Virus record (IMG/VR): IMGVR_UViG_3300006033_000063
Coordinates: 1 to 36,985 of that record
DNA: 36,985 bases
Strand: one strand, 5' to 3'
Origin: a virus
Part shown: piece by piece, positions 16,390 through 25,210 of the stretch
Position numbering within the stretch: position 1 is the stretch's first letter
How the letters are laid out: each line of letters starts with the position of its first letter
Made by a program: the position numbers and the translations under genes
The notes under the pieces: generated by a model
Told to the model about the DNA's origin: nothing
Database searches by the model: none
The model's input: the letters and a program-made list of their open reading frames with translations, nothing else

Positions 16390-17016
16390 ATGGGTAAAAG
16401 CGCAACTGCAGAGGGACTGCAGCCGCTGTTCGAGAGCGCACACAGCGCGCTGGTGTTCGCCTTCAACTTCTCGGGTCAGTGCTATGACCGGCCGATGATG
16501 AATCGGCTGGCTGCGCCCGCGCTGGGCAGCGGGAAGGGGCTCGCCTCGCTCGACGGTGCGGGGCAGTCGGGGATGATCCGGGCCGAGCTGGCTGCGATCG
16601 GAAAGCTCGGCGAAGCGGTGCTGACCGCACGCGTCGCCCCGAGATCGATCCCGTGCCAGTGCCGTTCGTCGTGCTGCTCGGGACAGCGAGCGAACAGGGA
16701 CTGGGCGGACGCGATCGCTTACTTGTCCGAGCAGGCCAGAACGACGGCGCTGGCTGGCTGCACATCGAACGGCTTGCTCAGGCGCGAGTACGTCGTGCGC
16801 TACTTCACCCGGAAAGCGGACCGTGTAAGCCTCGAGGCGATCGCGGAGCGGCACGGCATCGCCCGCAACACGGTCAGCGCTCATGCTGCGAAGGTGGCCG
16901 CATGGCTTGGCGGCAAGACTGCAACCAAAGGCGAAGTGGTCGCGCCGGGCCTGGAAGCGATCGCTTTCGATGTGATCGACGAGCGCTTGCGCGCTGTCGG
17001 CATGGTGGGTGGATAG
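16390..17016 (+). CDS. Q-like late gene regulator / antiterminator
   Basis: The 208-aa product has a Cys-rich segment (CQCRSSCCSG, a probable metal site) and a C-terminal helix-turn-helix (VSLEAIAERHGIARNTVSAHAAKVAAWL, about 155-180). Position between the replication genes and a promoter/terminator pair just before the terminase is that of a Q antiterminator. The N-terminus fits a conserved family of phage regulators (MGKSATAEGLQPLFESAHSA). I chose ATG 16390 with GGAG 9 bases before it; in-frame GTG 16369 and ATG 16375 are alternatives. Confidence 0.72.
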   Translation: MGKSATAEGLQPLFESAHSALVFAFNFSGQCYDRPMMNRLAAPALGSGKGLASLDGAGQSGMIRAELAAIGKLGEAVLTARVAPRSIPCQCRSSCCSGQRANRDWADAIAYLSEQARTTALAGCTSNGLLRREYVVRYFTRKADRVSLEAIAERHGIARNTVSAHAAKVAAWLGGKTATKGEVVAPGLEAIAFDVIDERLRAVGMVGG

Positions 17017-17023
17017 GCGCCAG

Positions 17024-17052
17024 TTGCAGAGTGGTCGAAAAGCGCCCAAAAT
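17024..17052 (+). promoter_or_regulatory. Candidate late promoter (PR'-like)
   Basis: TTGCAG (17024..17029) and CAAAAT (17047..17052) are separated by 17 bp. It lies directly after the Q-like gene and before the terminator at 17087..17119, the lambda PR'-tR' geometry. The hexamers are weak and I cannot identify a Q-binding site. Confidence 0.4.
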
Positions 17053-17086
17053 AGCGCGCATTACCGTAGTCCTAGAACTGCGTCCA

Positions 17087-17119
17087 AAACCCGCTCAGCC
17101 CACGCTCGGCGGGTTTTTT
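17087..17119 (+). terminator. Intrinsic terminator before the late operon
   Basis: AAACCCGC (17087..17094) pairs with GCGGGTTT (17109..17116), with T residues to 17119. A smaller AGC/GCT pair lies in the loop. It stands between the late regulator and the terminase genes, so late expression should need readthrough. Confidence 0.85.
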
Positions 17120-17141
17120 GTTGCCCGCACCCTGTGAAGCC

Positions 17142-17600
17142 ATGGCCCGAACACGCTACCGACAAGAGTTCTCGGAGCAGGCGCTGAAGTTGTGCCGATT
17201 GGGCGCGACGGACAAGGAGCTGGCCGATATTTTCGGGGTGTCAGCCCAGACCCTGAACGCCTGGAAAAAGGCGCATCCCGACTTCCTTGAGTCCCTAAAA
17301 GCGGGCAAGGCAATCGCCGATGCCGAAGTCGCCGACAAGCTGTTCAGGCGTGCGACCGGCTACGAACACAAGGCGGTGAAGATCGTCGCAGACGCCAAGA
17401 CCGGCGCAGAGCACCAGGTCGAGTACATCGAGCGCTACCCGCCGGACACGACCGCCTGCATTTTCTGGCTGAAGAACCGGCGCCCGGACCTGTGGCGCGA
17501 CAAGGTGCAGCAGGAGGTGACCGGCGCCGATGGTGGCCCTGTGGTGCATGAGATCGTCCGGCGCATCATCGATCCTGGTCATGGCGGCGCTGGTCATTGA
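17142..17600 (+). CDS. terS: Terminase small subunit
   Basis: The 152-aa protein has an N-terminal helix-turn-helix (FSEQALKLCRLGATDKELADIFGVSAQTLNAWKKAHPDF, about 9-45), then a helical oligomerisation region and the ERYPPDTTACIFWLKNRRPDLWRDK segment typical of phage small terminases. It recognises the packaging site and recruits the large subunit. It starts 23 bases after the terminator and overlaps terL by 20 bases. The alternative upstream start at 17118 is inside the terminator. Confidence 0.9.
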   Translation: MARTRYRQEFSEQALKLCRLGATDKELADIFGVSAQTLNAWKKAHPDFLESLKAGKAIADAEVADKLFRRATGYEHKAVKIVADAKTGAEHQVEYIERYPPDTTACIFWLKNRRPDLWRDKVQQEVTGADGGPVVHEIVRRIIDPGHGGAGH

Positions 17601-18906
17601 GACGCCGCGCGTCTTCGTTCCGCTGCTTCAGCCGGCACGGTACAAGGGCGCGTGGGGTGGGCGCGGCTCGGGCAAGTCGCACTTCTTCGCCGAGCTGCTG
17701 ATCGAGGATTGCCTGGCCGAGCCGGGCAACTCGGGCGGGATGGGGATGCGCGCGGTGAGCATCCGCGAGGTGCAAAAGACCCTGAAGGAGTCGAGCAAGC
17801 GGCTGCTGGAGGACAAGCTGCGGGCGTTTGGCCTGACAGAGGCGAGCGGCTTCAAGGTGTTCAACGAGGTGATCCAGACGCCCGGCGATGGGGTCATCAC
17901 GTTTCAGGGGATGCAGGACCACAACGCGGAGTCGATCAAGTCGCTGGAGGGCTATCGGCGGGCCTGGGTGGAAGAGGCGCAGACGCTGTCGGCGCGTTCG
18001 CTTTCGCTGCTGCGCCCGACGATCCGGATGGAGGGCTCGGAGCTGTGGTTCTCGTGGAACCCGCGGCGCAAGACAGACCCGGTGGATTTGATGCTGCGCG
18101 GCGCAGAGCTGCCGACAGGCGCAAGCGTCGTGCGGGCGAATTGGTCGGACAACCCGAAGTTTCCGAGCGTGCTCGAGATGGAGCGACAGGATTGCCTGCG
18201 CACCAGCCCTGAGCAGTACGGGCACATCTGGGAGGGCGACTACGCCACGGTGAATGCCGGGGCTTACTTCGCCAGGGCGCTGGCCGATGCGCGGGCACAG
18301 GGGCGGATTGGGCGCGTGGCTGCCGATCCGTTGATGACCATCCGGCTGTTCTGTGACATCGGCGGTACGGGGGCACGAGCCGACGCGTTCGCGATCTGGG
18401 CGGTGCAGGTGATCGGGCGCGAGATCCGGGTGCTGGACTACTACGAGGCGGTTGGCCAGCCGCTGGCGACGCACCTGGAGTGGATGCGCCGCAAGGGCTA
18501 CACGCCGGAGCGGGCGCAGATCTGGCTGCCGCACGATGGCGCGGCCGGCGACAAGGTGTTCGCGGTCAGCTACGAGTCGGAGCTGAGGAAAGCGGGCTAC
18601 TTCGTTACGGTGATTCCGAACCAGGGGCGCGGTGCTGCCGCTGCGCGTATCGAGGCGACGCGGCGCTGGCTGCCGTCGTGCTGGTTCAACGAGGCGACAA
18701 CGTCGCCCGGGCTGGATGCGCTGGGCTGGTACCACGAGCGCAAGGACGAGGCGCGGGGCGTTGGGCTGGGTCCCGAACACGATTGGGCAAGCCACGGCGC
18801 TGACGCCTTCGGCCTGATGGCGATTTCGGTGGAGCAGCTGTTCCCGGTGGTGAGACAAAACGAAAACGCAGGCAGCTACGGCGGTGGCGGCGGCTGGATG
18901 GGGTAA
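17581..18906 (+). CDS. terL: Terminase large subunit
   Basis: This 441-aa packaging motor and nuclease has Walker A GGRGSGKS (26-33), Walker B WVEEA (129-133) and a C-terminal RNase H-like nuclease with Asp259 in LFCDIGGTG and a final GADAFGL motif. ATG 17581 is chosen because the upstream extension lacks homology and lies inside terS. It drives DNA translocation into the procapsid through the portal. Confidence 0.95.
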   Translation: MAALVIETPRVFVPLLQPARYKGAWGGRGSGKSHFFAELLIEDCLAEPGNSGGMGMRAVSIREVQKTLKESSKRLLEDKLRAFGLTEASGFKVFNEVIQTPGDGVITFQGMQDHNAESIKSLEGYRRAWVEEAQTLSARSLSLLRPTIRMEGSELWFSWNPRRKTDPVDLMLRGAELPTGASVVRANWSDNPKFPSVLEMERQDCLRTSPEQYGHIWEGDYATVNAGAYFARALADARAQGRIGRVAADPLMTIRLFCDIGGTGARADAFAIWAVQVIGREIRVLDYYEAVGQPLATHLEWMRRKGYTPERAQIWLPHDGAAGDKVFAVSYESELRKAGYFVTVIPNQGRGAAAARIEATRRWLPSCWFNEATTSPGLDALGWYHERKDEARGVGLGPEHDWASHGADAFGLMAISVEQLFPVVRQNENAGSYGGGGGWMG

Positions 18907-18908
18907 CG

Positions 18909-20972
18909 ATGGCAACTGACAAGGACATTCTGGACGAGGCGCGGCAGGCCTTCGACCAGGCGGCGGATGCCGAGCAGCACAACCGCGAAGAGGCGCTGGC
19001 CGACCTGAAATTCGCGCGCCTGGGCGAGCAGTGGCCCGAGGCCATCAGGAAGCAGCGCGAGCTCGACCAGCGCCCCTGCCTGACGATCAACCGGCTGCCC
19101 TCCTTCGTGCGCCAGGTGGTCAATGACGCGCGGCAGAACAAGCCGGCGATCAAGGTGCTGCCGGCGGATGACACGGCAGACCCGCAGACGGCCGAGATCA
19201 TCAACGGGCTGATCCGCAACATCGAATACACCTCGAACGCGGATGTGGCTTACGACACGGCACTGGAGTCGGCGGTGACGGGTGGTTTCGGGTACTTCCG
19301 CATCTCGGCGGACTATGCCCATGACGATTCCTTCGATCTGGATCTGTCCATCCAGCGCATCGTCAATCCCTTCACGGTGTATGGCGACCCGCACTCGACG
19401 GCGGCTGACTCCAGCGACTGGAACACCGCCTTCGTGACGGAGCTGATGCGCCGCGCCGACTTCGAGCGCCGCTACAAGGGCGCCGAGCCGGTGGACTGGG
19501 ACACAGGCGCCTATTCCGAGCTGGATCAGCCGTGGGCCGAAGGCAAGCGGGTGATGGTGGCCGAGTACTGGCAGCGCGACGCCGTGCGCAAGGCAGTTGT
19601 TCGGCTGTCGGACGGTTCGATCATGGAGGCCGAGCGCTACATGGCCGGCAAGGACATGTTCGATGTGCTGGGCGTGAGTGTGGTCGGCGAGCGCGACGTG
19701 AAGTCGTGGAAGGTGGTGCAGCGCCTGATGACCGGCGCCGAGGTGCTGGAAACCAACGAGTGGGCGGGTAGGTTCATCCCGATCATTCCGGTGTATGGCG
19801 ATGAGATCAACATCGAGGGCAAGCGCTACTTCCGCAGCCTGATCCGCGACGCGAAGGACCCGCAGCGGATGTTCAACTACTGGCGCACGACCAGCACCGA
19901 GCTGGTGGCGCTGGCGCCGCGAGTGCCCTACATCGGGCCGCGTGGTGCATTCACGACCGACGCGCACAAGTGGGCATCGGCCAACACGAAGAACTGGCCC
20001 TACATCGAATTCGATGGACCGATTCCGCCTCAGCGCCAGCCGCTGGACTCCGGGGGTGCGATCGGGGCCATGCAGGAGGCCATGGCAGCCAGTGACGACA
20101 TGAAGTCGATCATGGGGCTGTATGACGCAAGCCTGGGCGCCAAGAGCAACGAGACGAGCGGACGGGCCATTCTGGCGCGACAGCGGGAGGGGGATGTCAG
20201 CACCTTCCACTTCATCGACAACCTGTCGCGTGCGATTCGGCACGCTGGGCGGGTGCTGATCGACCTGATTCCGTCCTTCTACACCGGCGAGCGCATCGTG
20301 CGCGTGCTGGGACAGGACGGCGCGCCGCAGACCGTGCCACTAGGTCAGCCGGTGCCGCTGCCCGATGGCACCTCGCGGGTGTTCGACCTGTCGGCAGGCA
20401 AGTACGACCTGACCGTGACGACCGGCCCGAGCTTCACGACGAAGCGCGAGGAGGCGGCGGTGCAGATGACCGAGTTCGTGCGCGCCTATCCGCAGGCTGC
20501 GCCGCTGGTGGGCGATCTGATCGCGAAAAACCAGGACTGGCCAGGGGCCGAGGAGTTTGCCAAGCGCTTCCAGGCGATGTTGCCGGCGGCGATCCGCGGC
20601 GAGGATCCGGCCATGCAGCAAGCGCAGCAGCAGATGCAACAGCTGCAGGGCCAGCTGCAGCAGCTTCAGCAGCAACTGGCCGAGGCGAACGACGACAAGG
20701 CCATCGAGGCGCGCAAGCTCGATATCGACGCCTTCAACGCGGAGACGAACCGGCTGAAGGCGATCGGTGCGGGCATGGCGCCCGAGCAGGTGCAGGCCTT
20801 GGTGGTGCAAACGATGCAGCAGCTGCTGGCCTCGCCCGATGTGCTGCCAGGGGCGCCCCCCATGGCGCAGGGGCCGATGCCGCCACAAGGCATGCAGATT
20901 CCCAACCAACCGCCTCCGGGCGGTTTTTTTACGCCTCCGTTCAACGACGGCGGGCAAATCACCAACCCGTGA
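18909..20972 (+). CDS. P22-like portal protein
   Basis: The 687-aa protein starts 2 bases after terL. Typical features of P22-like portals are the acidic helical N-terminus, DLKFARLGEQWPEAIRKQRE, then RPCLTINRLPSFVRQVVNDARQNKPAIKV, VTGGFGYFRIS and a tunnel-region ISG.../SGRAILARQREGD segment. A Gln-rich coiled coil (about 560-600) follows, then a Pro-rich tail. The dodecamer is the DNA channel and packaging vertex. An intrinsic-terminator-like hairpin lies inside its last 20 codons. Confidence 0.93.
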   Translation: MATDKDILDEARQAFDQAADAEQHNREEALADLKFARLGEQWPEAIRKQRELDQRPCLTINRLPSFVRQVVNDARQNKPAIKVLPADDTADPQTAEIINGLIRNIEYTSNADVAYDTALESAVTGGFGYFRISADYAHDDSFDLDLSIQRIVNPFTVYGDPHSTAADSSDWNTAFVTELMRRADFERRYKGAEPVDWDTGAYSELDQPWAEGKRVMVAEYWQRDAVRKAVVRLSDGSIMEAERYMAGKDMFDVLGVSVVGERDVKSWKVVQRLMTGAEVLETNEWAGRFIPIIPVYGDEINIEGKRYFRSLIRDAKDPQRMFNYWRTTSTELVALAPRVPYIGPRGAFTTDAHKWASANTKNWPYIEFDGPIPPQRQPLDSGGAIGAMQEAMAASDDMKSIMGLYDASLGAKSNETSGRAILARQREGDVSTFHFIDNLSRAIRHAGRVLIDLIPSFYTGERIVRVLGQDGAPQTVPLGQPVPLPDGTSRVFDLSAGKYDLTVTTGPSFTTKREEAAVQMTEFVRAYPQAAPLVGDLIAKNQDWPGAEEFAKRFQAMLPAAIRGEDPAMQQAQQQMQQLQGQLQQLQQQLAEANDDKAIEARKLDIDAFNAETNRLKAIGAGMAPEQVQALVVQTMQQLLASPDVLPGAPPMAQGPMPPQGMQIPNQPPPGGFFTPPFNDGGQITNP
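20908..20930 (+). terminator. Intrinsic-terminator-like hairpin inside the portal 3' end
   Basis: AACCGCC pairs with GGCGGTT around a 4-nt TCCG loop, followed by seven T residues (20924..20930). It lies about 40 bases before the portal stop and codes part of the Pro/Gly-rich C-terminus. Confidence 0.75.
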
Positions 20973-20982
20973 GGAGTGATCC

Positions 20983-21861
20983 ATGGACGAAGAAACGACC
21001 AACCTGCCCGACAACGAAATTCCGGATGACGCTGCCGGCGCGGGAGTCGAAAACACCAACGTGCCCGATGACGACGGCGCCGGCCTGCTGGGCGATCCGC
21101 AGCCGCAAGACGACGGCCAAGCCCAGTCGCAGCAGGATGACGACACCGAAGAAGTCGAGCACGACGGAAAGAAGTTCCGCATTCCGAAGGAGCTGAAGTC
21201 GGCCCTGATGATGCAGGCCGACTACACGCGCAAGACTCAGGAGCTGGCAGAGCAACGCCGGACGGCTGAGGCCGAGCGTACCCGCTTCGCCCAGGCCAAT
21301 CAGGAGCACATCCAGGGGGTGGCGCGACTGGTGGCGATGGACGAGCAGATCGAGGCGTTCAACAAGGTCGATTGGAAGACCCTGAGCGACAACGATCCGG
21401 TCCAGGCGCAGCAGGCCTGGATGCAGTTTTCTCAACTCAAGGACGCGCGCCAGCAGATGGCCGTCCAGTTGCAGCAGCAGGAACAGCAGCGCGCTCTCGA
21501 GATGCAGCAGGTCACCGCCAAGCAGATCGAGGAAAGCCAGGCGGTTCTCGCGCGCGACATCAAGGGCTGGTCCCCACAAATGGCCCAGCAGCTGACCCAG
21601 TTCGCGGCCAAGGAGTACGGCTTCCAGCCGCAGGAGCTGGCGCAGGTCTATGACCCGCGCGTGGTGAAGCTGTTGCACTCGGCCTGGATGGGTTCCGAGC
21701 TCATGAAGAAGCAGATGGCGGCGACGCAAAAGCCCGCCGGCAACCCCGCAAAGCCCGTGCCGCAGGTCGGCAGCGGCGCCGCACCGGCCGGGAAGGACCC
21801 GGCCCGGATGTCGGACGCGGAGTGGCTGGAGAGCCGCATGAAGAGCCGCGCCAAGCGATAA
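20983..21861 (+). CDS. Scaffolding protein
   Basis: The 292-aa protein lies between portal and coat, the usual scaffold position. It is strongly acidic at the N-terminus (about 1-58), then mostly coiled-coil and Gln-rich (about 80-185), ending in a basic tail (WLESRMKSRAKR) that could bind coat, as in P22. It has a GAGGAG ribosome site. It would be an internal scaffold removed before packaging. Confidence 0.82.
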   Translation: MDEETTNLPDNEIPDDAAGAGVENTNVPDDDGAGLLGDPQPQDDGQAQSQQDDDTEEVEHDGKKFRIPKELKSALMMQADYTRKTQELAEQRRTAEAERTRFAQANQEHIQGVARLVAMDEQIEAFNKVDWKTLSDNDPVQAQQAWMQFSQLKDARQQMAVQLQQQEQQRALEMQQVTAKQIEESQAVLARDIKGWSPQMAQQLTQFAAKEYGFQPQELAQVYDPRVVKLLHSAWMGSELMKKQMAATQKPAGNPAKPVPQVGSGAAPAGKDPARMSDAEWLESRMKSRAKR

Positions 21862-21890
21862 CCCTGAACTTTCCGTAGGAGCATCGAACG

Positions 21891-23099
21891 ATGCCTAACA
21901 CCATCCTGACTCACCAGATGATCGCCCGCGAAGCCGCGGCGATGCTGATGGAAGAAACCCCGTTCCTTACCACCATCAACCGTGCTCGCGAGAGCGAGTT
22001 CCAGTCGTCTGTTTCGGGCTACAAGAAGGGCGACACGGTCACGATCAAGCTGCCGCCAGACAGCAAGGTCTATGACGGCGCGGTTTTCGCCGGCGGCGGC
22101 GCAGCTGACGACCAGACCGAGGGGAATGTGTCCCTCAAGGTCGACACCCAGAAGCACGTCCCGCTGCAATTCACCGCGATCGAGAAGACGCTGCACATCG
22201 ACGACTTCAAGGAGCGCTTCCTGCGCCCGGCGATCAACACCCTGGGCGCGGTCGTGCACGCCGACCTGCTGGCCAAGGCAATGCGCCTCACCCCGAACGT
22301 CATCGGTTCGGCCGGCACGCTGCCGACCACCATGAAGACCTGGGGCCTGGCGCGCGCGCGTATGGGCGACTGCCTGGCGCCCGAGGGCGATCGCTCGGCG
22401 ATCATCTCCCACGACATCAACACCGAGATGGTCGACGCCTCCAAGGCGCTGTTCCACTCGTCGAAGGAGATCAGCCGCCAGTACCTGAAGGGCAACCTCG
22501 GCGAGGCGCAGGGCTTCGACTTCTACGAGTCGTCGGCCGTGCCGAGCATCACCAACGGCAACAAGGTGGCCGGCGTGACGGTGTCCGGCGCAAACCAGAC
22601 CGGCAGCACGCTGACGGTTGGTGGCGTGGCGGCAGCCGACACCTTCAAGAAGGGTCAGGTCTTCACGATCACCGGCGTCTATGCGGTGCATCCGCTGACC
22701 GGCACCGCGCTGCCTTGGCTGCGTCAGTTCGTCGTTACGGCTGATGTGACCTCGGCCGGCACCACCGTCGCCATCCCGGTGTTCCCGGCGATCAAGGCCG
22801 CGGCCCCGGGCGCGACGGTCAATGCCCTGCCAAGCAACGGCGTGGCCCTGACCTTCGTCGGCGCGGCGAACACCGCGTATCGCCAGAACCTGACCTACCA
22901 CCGCGACGCCTTTACGGCCGCGTTCGTGCCGCTGCCGGTGCTCGCCTCGTGCGAGGGCTACACCTTCCGCGGAAAGGGTATCTCGGTGCGCGTGATGACC
23001 TTCGGCGACGGCAACAACGACCTGGAGAAGACCCGTATCGACGTGCTGTACGGCTTCGCAGGCGTGCGCCCGCTCCACGCGGCGCGGGTAACCGAGTAA
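21891..23099 (+). CDS. P22-like major capsid (coat) protein
   Basis: The 402-aa protein matches the P22 coat family: an N-terminal helix (IAREAAAMLMEETPFLTTINRA), a KKGDTVTIKLP segment, a DFKERFLRPAINTLGAVVHADL spine helix, and a beta-rich insert (VSGANQTGSTLTVGG...FKKGQVFTITGVYAV). It forms the icosahedral shell with an HK97 fold plus the family's insertion domain. Confidence 0.9.
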   Translation: MPNTILTHQMIAREAAAMLMEETPFLTTINRARESEFQSSVSGYKKGDTVTIKLPPDSKVYDGAVFAGGGAADDQTEGNVSLKVDTQKHVPLQFTAIEKTLHIDDFKERFLRPAINTLGAVVHADLLAKAMRLTPNVIGSAGTLPTTMKTWGLARARMGDCLAPEGDRSAIISHDINTEMVDASKALFHSSKEISRQYLKGNLGEAQGFDFYESSAVPSITNGNKVAGVTVSGANQTGSTLTVGGVAAADTFKKGQVFTITGVYAVHPLTGTALPWLRQFVVTADVTSAGTTVAIPVFPAIKAAAPGATVNALPSNGVALTFVGAANTAYRQNLTYHRDAFTAAFVPLPVLASCEGYTFRGKGISVRVMTFGDGNNDLEKTRIDVLYGFAGVRPLHAARVTE

Positions 23100-23107
23100 C
23101 CCACCAG

Positions 23108-23131
23108 GCCAAGGGGCTGCGGCCCCTTGGC
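23108..23131 (+). other. Strong hairpin after the coat gene
   Basis: GCCAAGGGGC (23108..23117) pairs perfectly with GCCCCTTGGC (23122..23131) around a TGCG loop. No T-run follows, so it is not a classical terminator. It could stabilise the upstream coat mRNA or pause polymerase. Confidence 0.7.
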
Positions 23132-23150
23132 TCTCCATCTGGAGCCTCAA

Positions 23151-23339
23151 ATGAACGGACACCAGGAATACCCCAAGATGCTCTACCGCTCGGAAACCGA
23201 GCACCGAGTCGTGCAGGACGAGCACGAGGAAGAGCGCGCCCGCAGTGAAGGCTTTGGCGACTATGCGGAGCTGATGGCCGAACCGCAGGCGACGGACGAC
23301 CCCGCGCTGGCCACTGAAGCACCTAAGAAGCGGCGCTGA
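23151..23339 (+). CDS. Small acidic protein, 62 aa, unknown
   Basis: It lies between coat and adaptor, with GGAG upstream of the ATG. The protein is charged (YPKMLYRSETEHRVVQDEHEEERARSEGFGDYAELM) and ends in a basic tail; such small proteins beside the coat gene are common in P22-like and SU10-like phages but I know no assigned function. Possibly a head-completion or decoration factor. Confidence 0.7.
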   Translation: MNGHQEYPKMLYRSETEHRVVQDEHEEERARSEGFGDYAELMAEPQATDDPALATEAPKKRR

Positions 23340-23341
23340 CC

Positions 23342-23980
23342 ATGGGCATCGGCAACTACACCGAGCTGCAGGCAGCGGTTACCGGCTGGCTGCATCGCTC
23401 GGACCTTACCACCCGGGCGAAGGAGTTCATCGCGCTGGCAGAGTCGCGCCTGAACCGGCTGCTGCGGCTGCGGGCAATGGAGTCCAGCGAGCCGATGACA
23501 GCGACTGTGGGCAGCCGGCTCATCGCGCTGCCTGCGGGCTTTGTTGAGCCGTTGGCCCTGTGGCTTGAGCAGGCAAGTGGGCGGTCTGAGCTGCGCTTCT
23601 TCGAAGCCTCGGCGTTGCCGGTGACCCAATCCGCCGGAGAGCCGGATTTCTGGACGATCGACGGTACAAACATCGCCTTCGAACGTCCGGCAGATCAGGC
23701 CTACAGCGTGACGCTACGCATGCTCAAGGCGTTCGCGCTCTCCGATGCTCAGCCAGCCAACTGGCTGCTGACGAACCATCCGGACCTGTACCTGTACGGG
23801 GCGCTGATCGAGTCGGCGCCGTACATCCGCGACGACAACCGCACCGCCTTCTGGCAGGAGCGATTCGACCGCGCATTGGCAGAGGTGCAGGCGAAGGAGT
23901 CTCGCTCCCGATCGCTGGCAACGCTATCGACCGACGCGGCGATGACCGGCCGGATCCCCAACACCTTTCTGACGGGCTGA
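23342..23980 (+). CDS. Head-tail adaptor (SU10-like)
   Basis: The 212-aa protein has the adaptor signature: YTELQAAVTGWLHRSDLTTRAKEFIALAESRLNRLLRLR (1-45), then a PAGFVEPLALWLE segment and an HPDLYLYGALIESAPYIRDD helix. It joins portal and nozzle in podoviruses. It starts 2 bases after the 62-aa gene. Confidence 0.85.
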   Translation: MGIGNYTELQAAVTGWLHRSDLTTRAKEFIALAESRLNRLLRLRAMESSEPMTATVGSRLIALPAGFVEPLALWLEQASGRSELRFFEASALPVTQSAGEPDFWTIDGTNIAFERPADQAYSVTLRMLKAFALSDAQPANWLLTNHPDLYLYGALIESAPYIRDDNRTAFWQERFDRALAEVQAKESRSRSLATLSTDAAMTGRIPNTFLTG

Positions 23981-23984
23981 AGAC

Positions 23985-24806
23985 ATGGCGCTCGAATCCG
24001 GAACCTACGTCGCCGACCTCAACACGGCGAACCCCAGCAGCACCGACCCGAAGAGCCAGGGCGACGATCACCTGCGCCTCATCAAGACGGTGCTGCAGAA
24101 CACCTTCGCGGGCTTTCCCGGCCTGGTGGTGATCACCGGCGTCGAGGCGCAAGGGGCGACAGCGAACGACTACGTCGTGACCGTCAGTCCGTCGCCAGCC
24201 GCCTACACCACGGGCTTTTTCGTGGCCTTCAAGGCTGCGCACGCGAACACCGGGGCGGCGACGGTGCAGGTCAATGCGCTGCCCCCCAAGGCCCTGAAGT
24301 CGGTGGATGGCTCAGCGCTGGAGGCCGGCGACATCGAGCTCGGCGCAGCGGTGGTGGCCTTCTACGATGGAGCGGACTTCTTCCTCGTGTCAGGGAACGA
24401 CCGGGCAGCCCGGGCGGGCGATACCTACAGCGGAACGCACGACTTCAGCGGCGCTGATCATGTTTCACTGCCAAGCGACACGAGTATCGGTGACGTGACT
24501 GGCGCCGAGCTGAGCGCCCTGAACGGCGTAACCGCCGGGATTCAGGGACAGCTTGACGGCAAGGTCGATGAGGTCGGGGGCACAGCGCAAGACCTGACCA
24601 TGACAGGCACCCCCGCGGCACCAACCGCCCCGGCCGGGACATCGACCGACCAAGTGGCAACGACAGCGTTTGTTACCGCAACAGCATTCAGTGCATTGCT
24701 TCCCGGCCAGGCCGGAAATGCTGGAAGGGTCATCTCGACAGACGGGGTGAACGCCTTTTGGAAAGCGGTACCGGATTTCCCGCTCACATCGCTGAGCGCC
24801 AGATAA
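23985..24806 (+). CDS. Tail fibre-type structural protein
   Basis: The 273-aa protein begins with the fibre-module sequence NTANPSSTDPKSQGDDHLRLIKTVLQNTF, typical of the N-terminus that attaches fibres to the phage tail. The rest is a Ser/Thr/Ala-rich beta region. It probably forms a base fibre on which the next genes sit. Confidence 0.8.
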   Translation: MALESGTYVADLNTANPSSTDPKSQGDDHLRLIKTVLQNTFAGFPGLVVITGVEAQGATANDYVVTVSPSPAAYTTGFFVAFKAAHANTGAATVQVNALPPKALKSVDGSALEAGDIELGAAVVAFYDGADFFLVSGNDRAARAGDTYSGTHDFSGADHVSLPSDTSIGDVTGAELSALNGVTAGIQGQLDGKVDEVGGTAQDLTMTGTPAAPTAPAGTSTDQVATTAFVTATAFSALLPGQAGNAGRVISTDGVNAFWKAVPDFPLTSLSAR

Positions 24807-24817
24807 GGAGACTTCGA

Positions 24818-25210
24818 ATGGCTCAAACTCCAAATTACGCGGCGTCGCCCTCCAATGGAGCGCTGGCGCAGATTTCCACGGCCAACACCAACCGAGACGG
24901 GACCGGCGCAGTTGGAACGGTCTTCGTCGCTGGTGCCCTGGGCGGGCGCATCGATAAGCTTTTGATCCAGGCAACGGGCGCCACGACAGCTGGCATGGTG
25001 CGCCTGTTCATCGATAACGGCGCAGGGGCGGTTCGCCTCATCAAGGAAGTGCCTGTACTCGCGATCACCCCAGGTGCAACCGTTCCGGCCTGGCAAGCAG
25101 AGATTGGTTTCGACATCGGCCTCGAGCTGCAGGCTGGCGCGATCCTGAAAGCCAGCACGCACAACGCCGAATCGTTCAATGTCATTGCTCTGAGCGCGGG
25201 GAACTACTGA
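24818..25210 (+). CDS. Phage structural protein, 130 aa
   Basis: The sequence is beta-rich (GTVFVAGALGGRIDKLLIQATGATTAGMVRLFID; VPAWQAEIGFDIGLELQAGAILKA), like small baseplate/fibre-associated virion proteins. AAGGAG precedes the ATG. The stop shares one base with the next start (TGATG). Exact role unknown; position suggests a fibre connector. Confidence 0.72.
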   Translation: MAQTPNYAASPSNGALAQISTANTNRDGTGAVGTVFVAGALGGRIDKLLIQATGATTAGMVRLFIDNGAGAVRLIKEVPVLAITPGATVPAWQAEIGFDIGLELQAGAILKASTHNAESFNVIALSAGNY

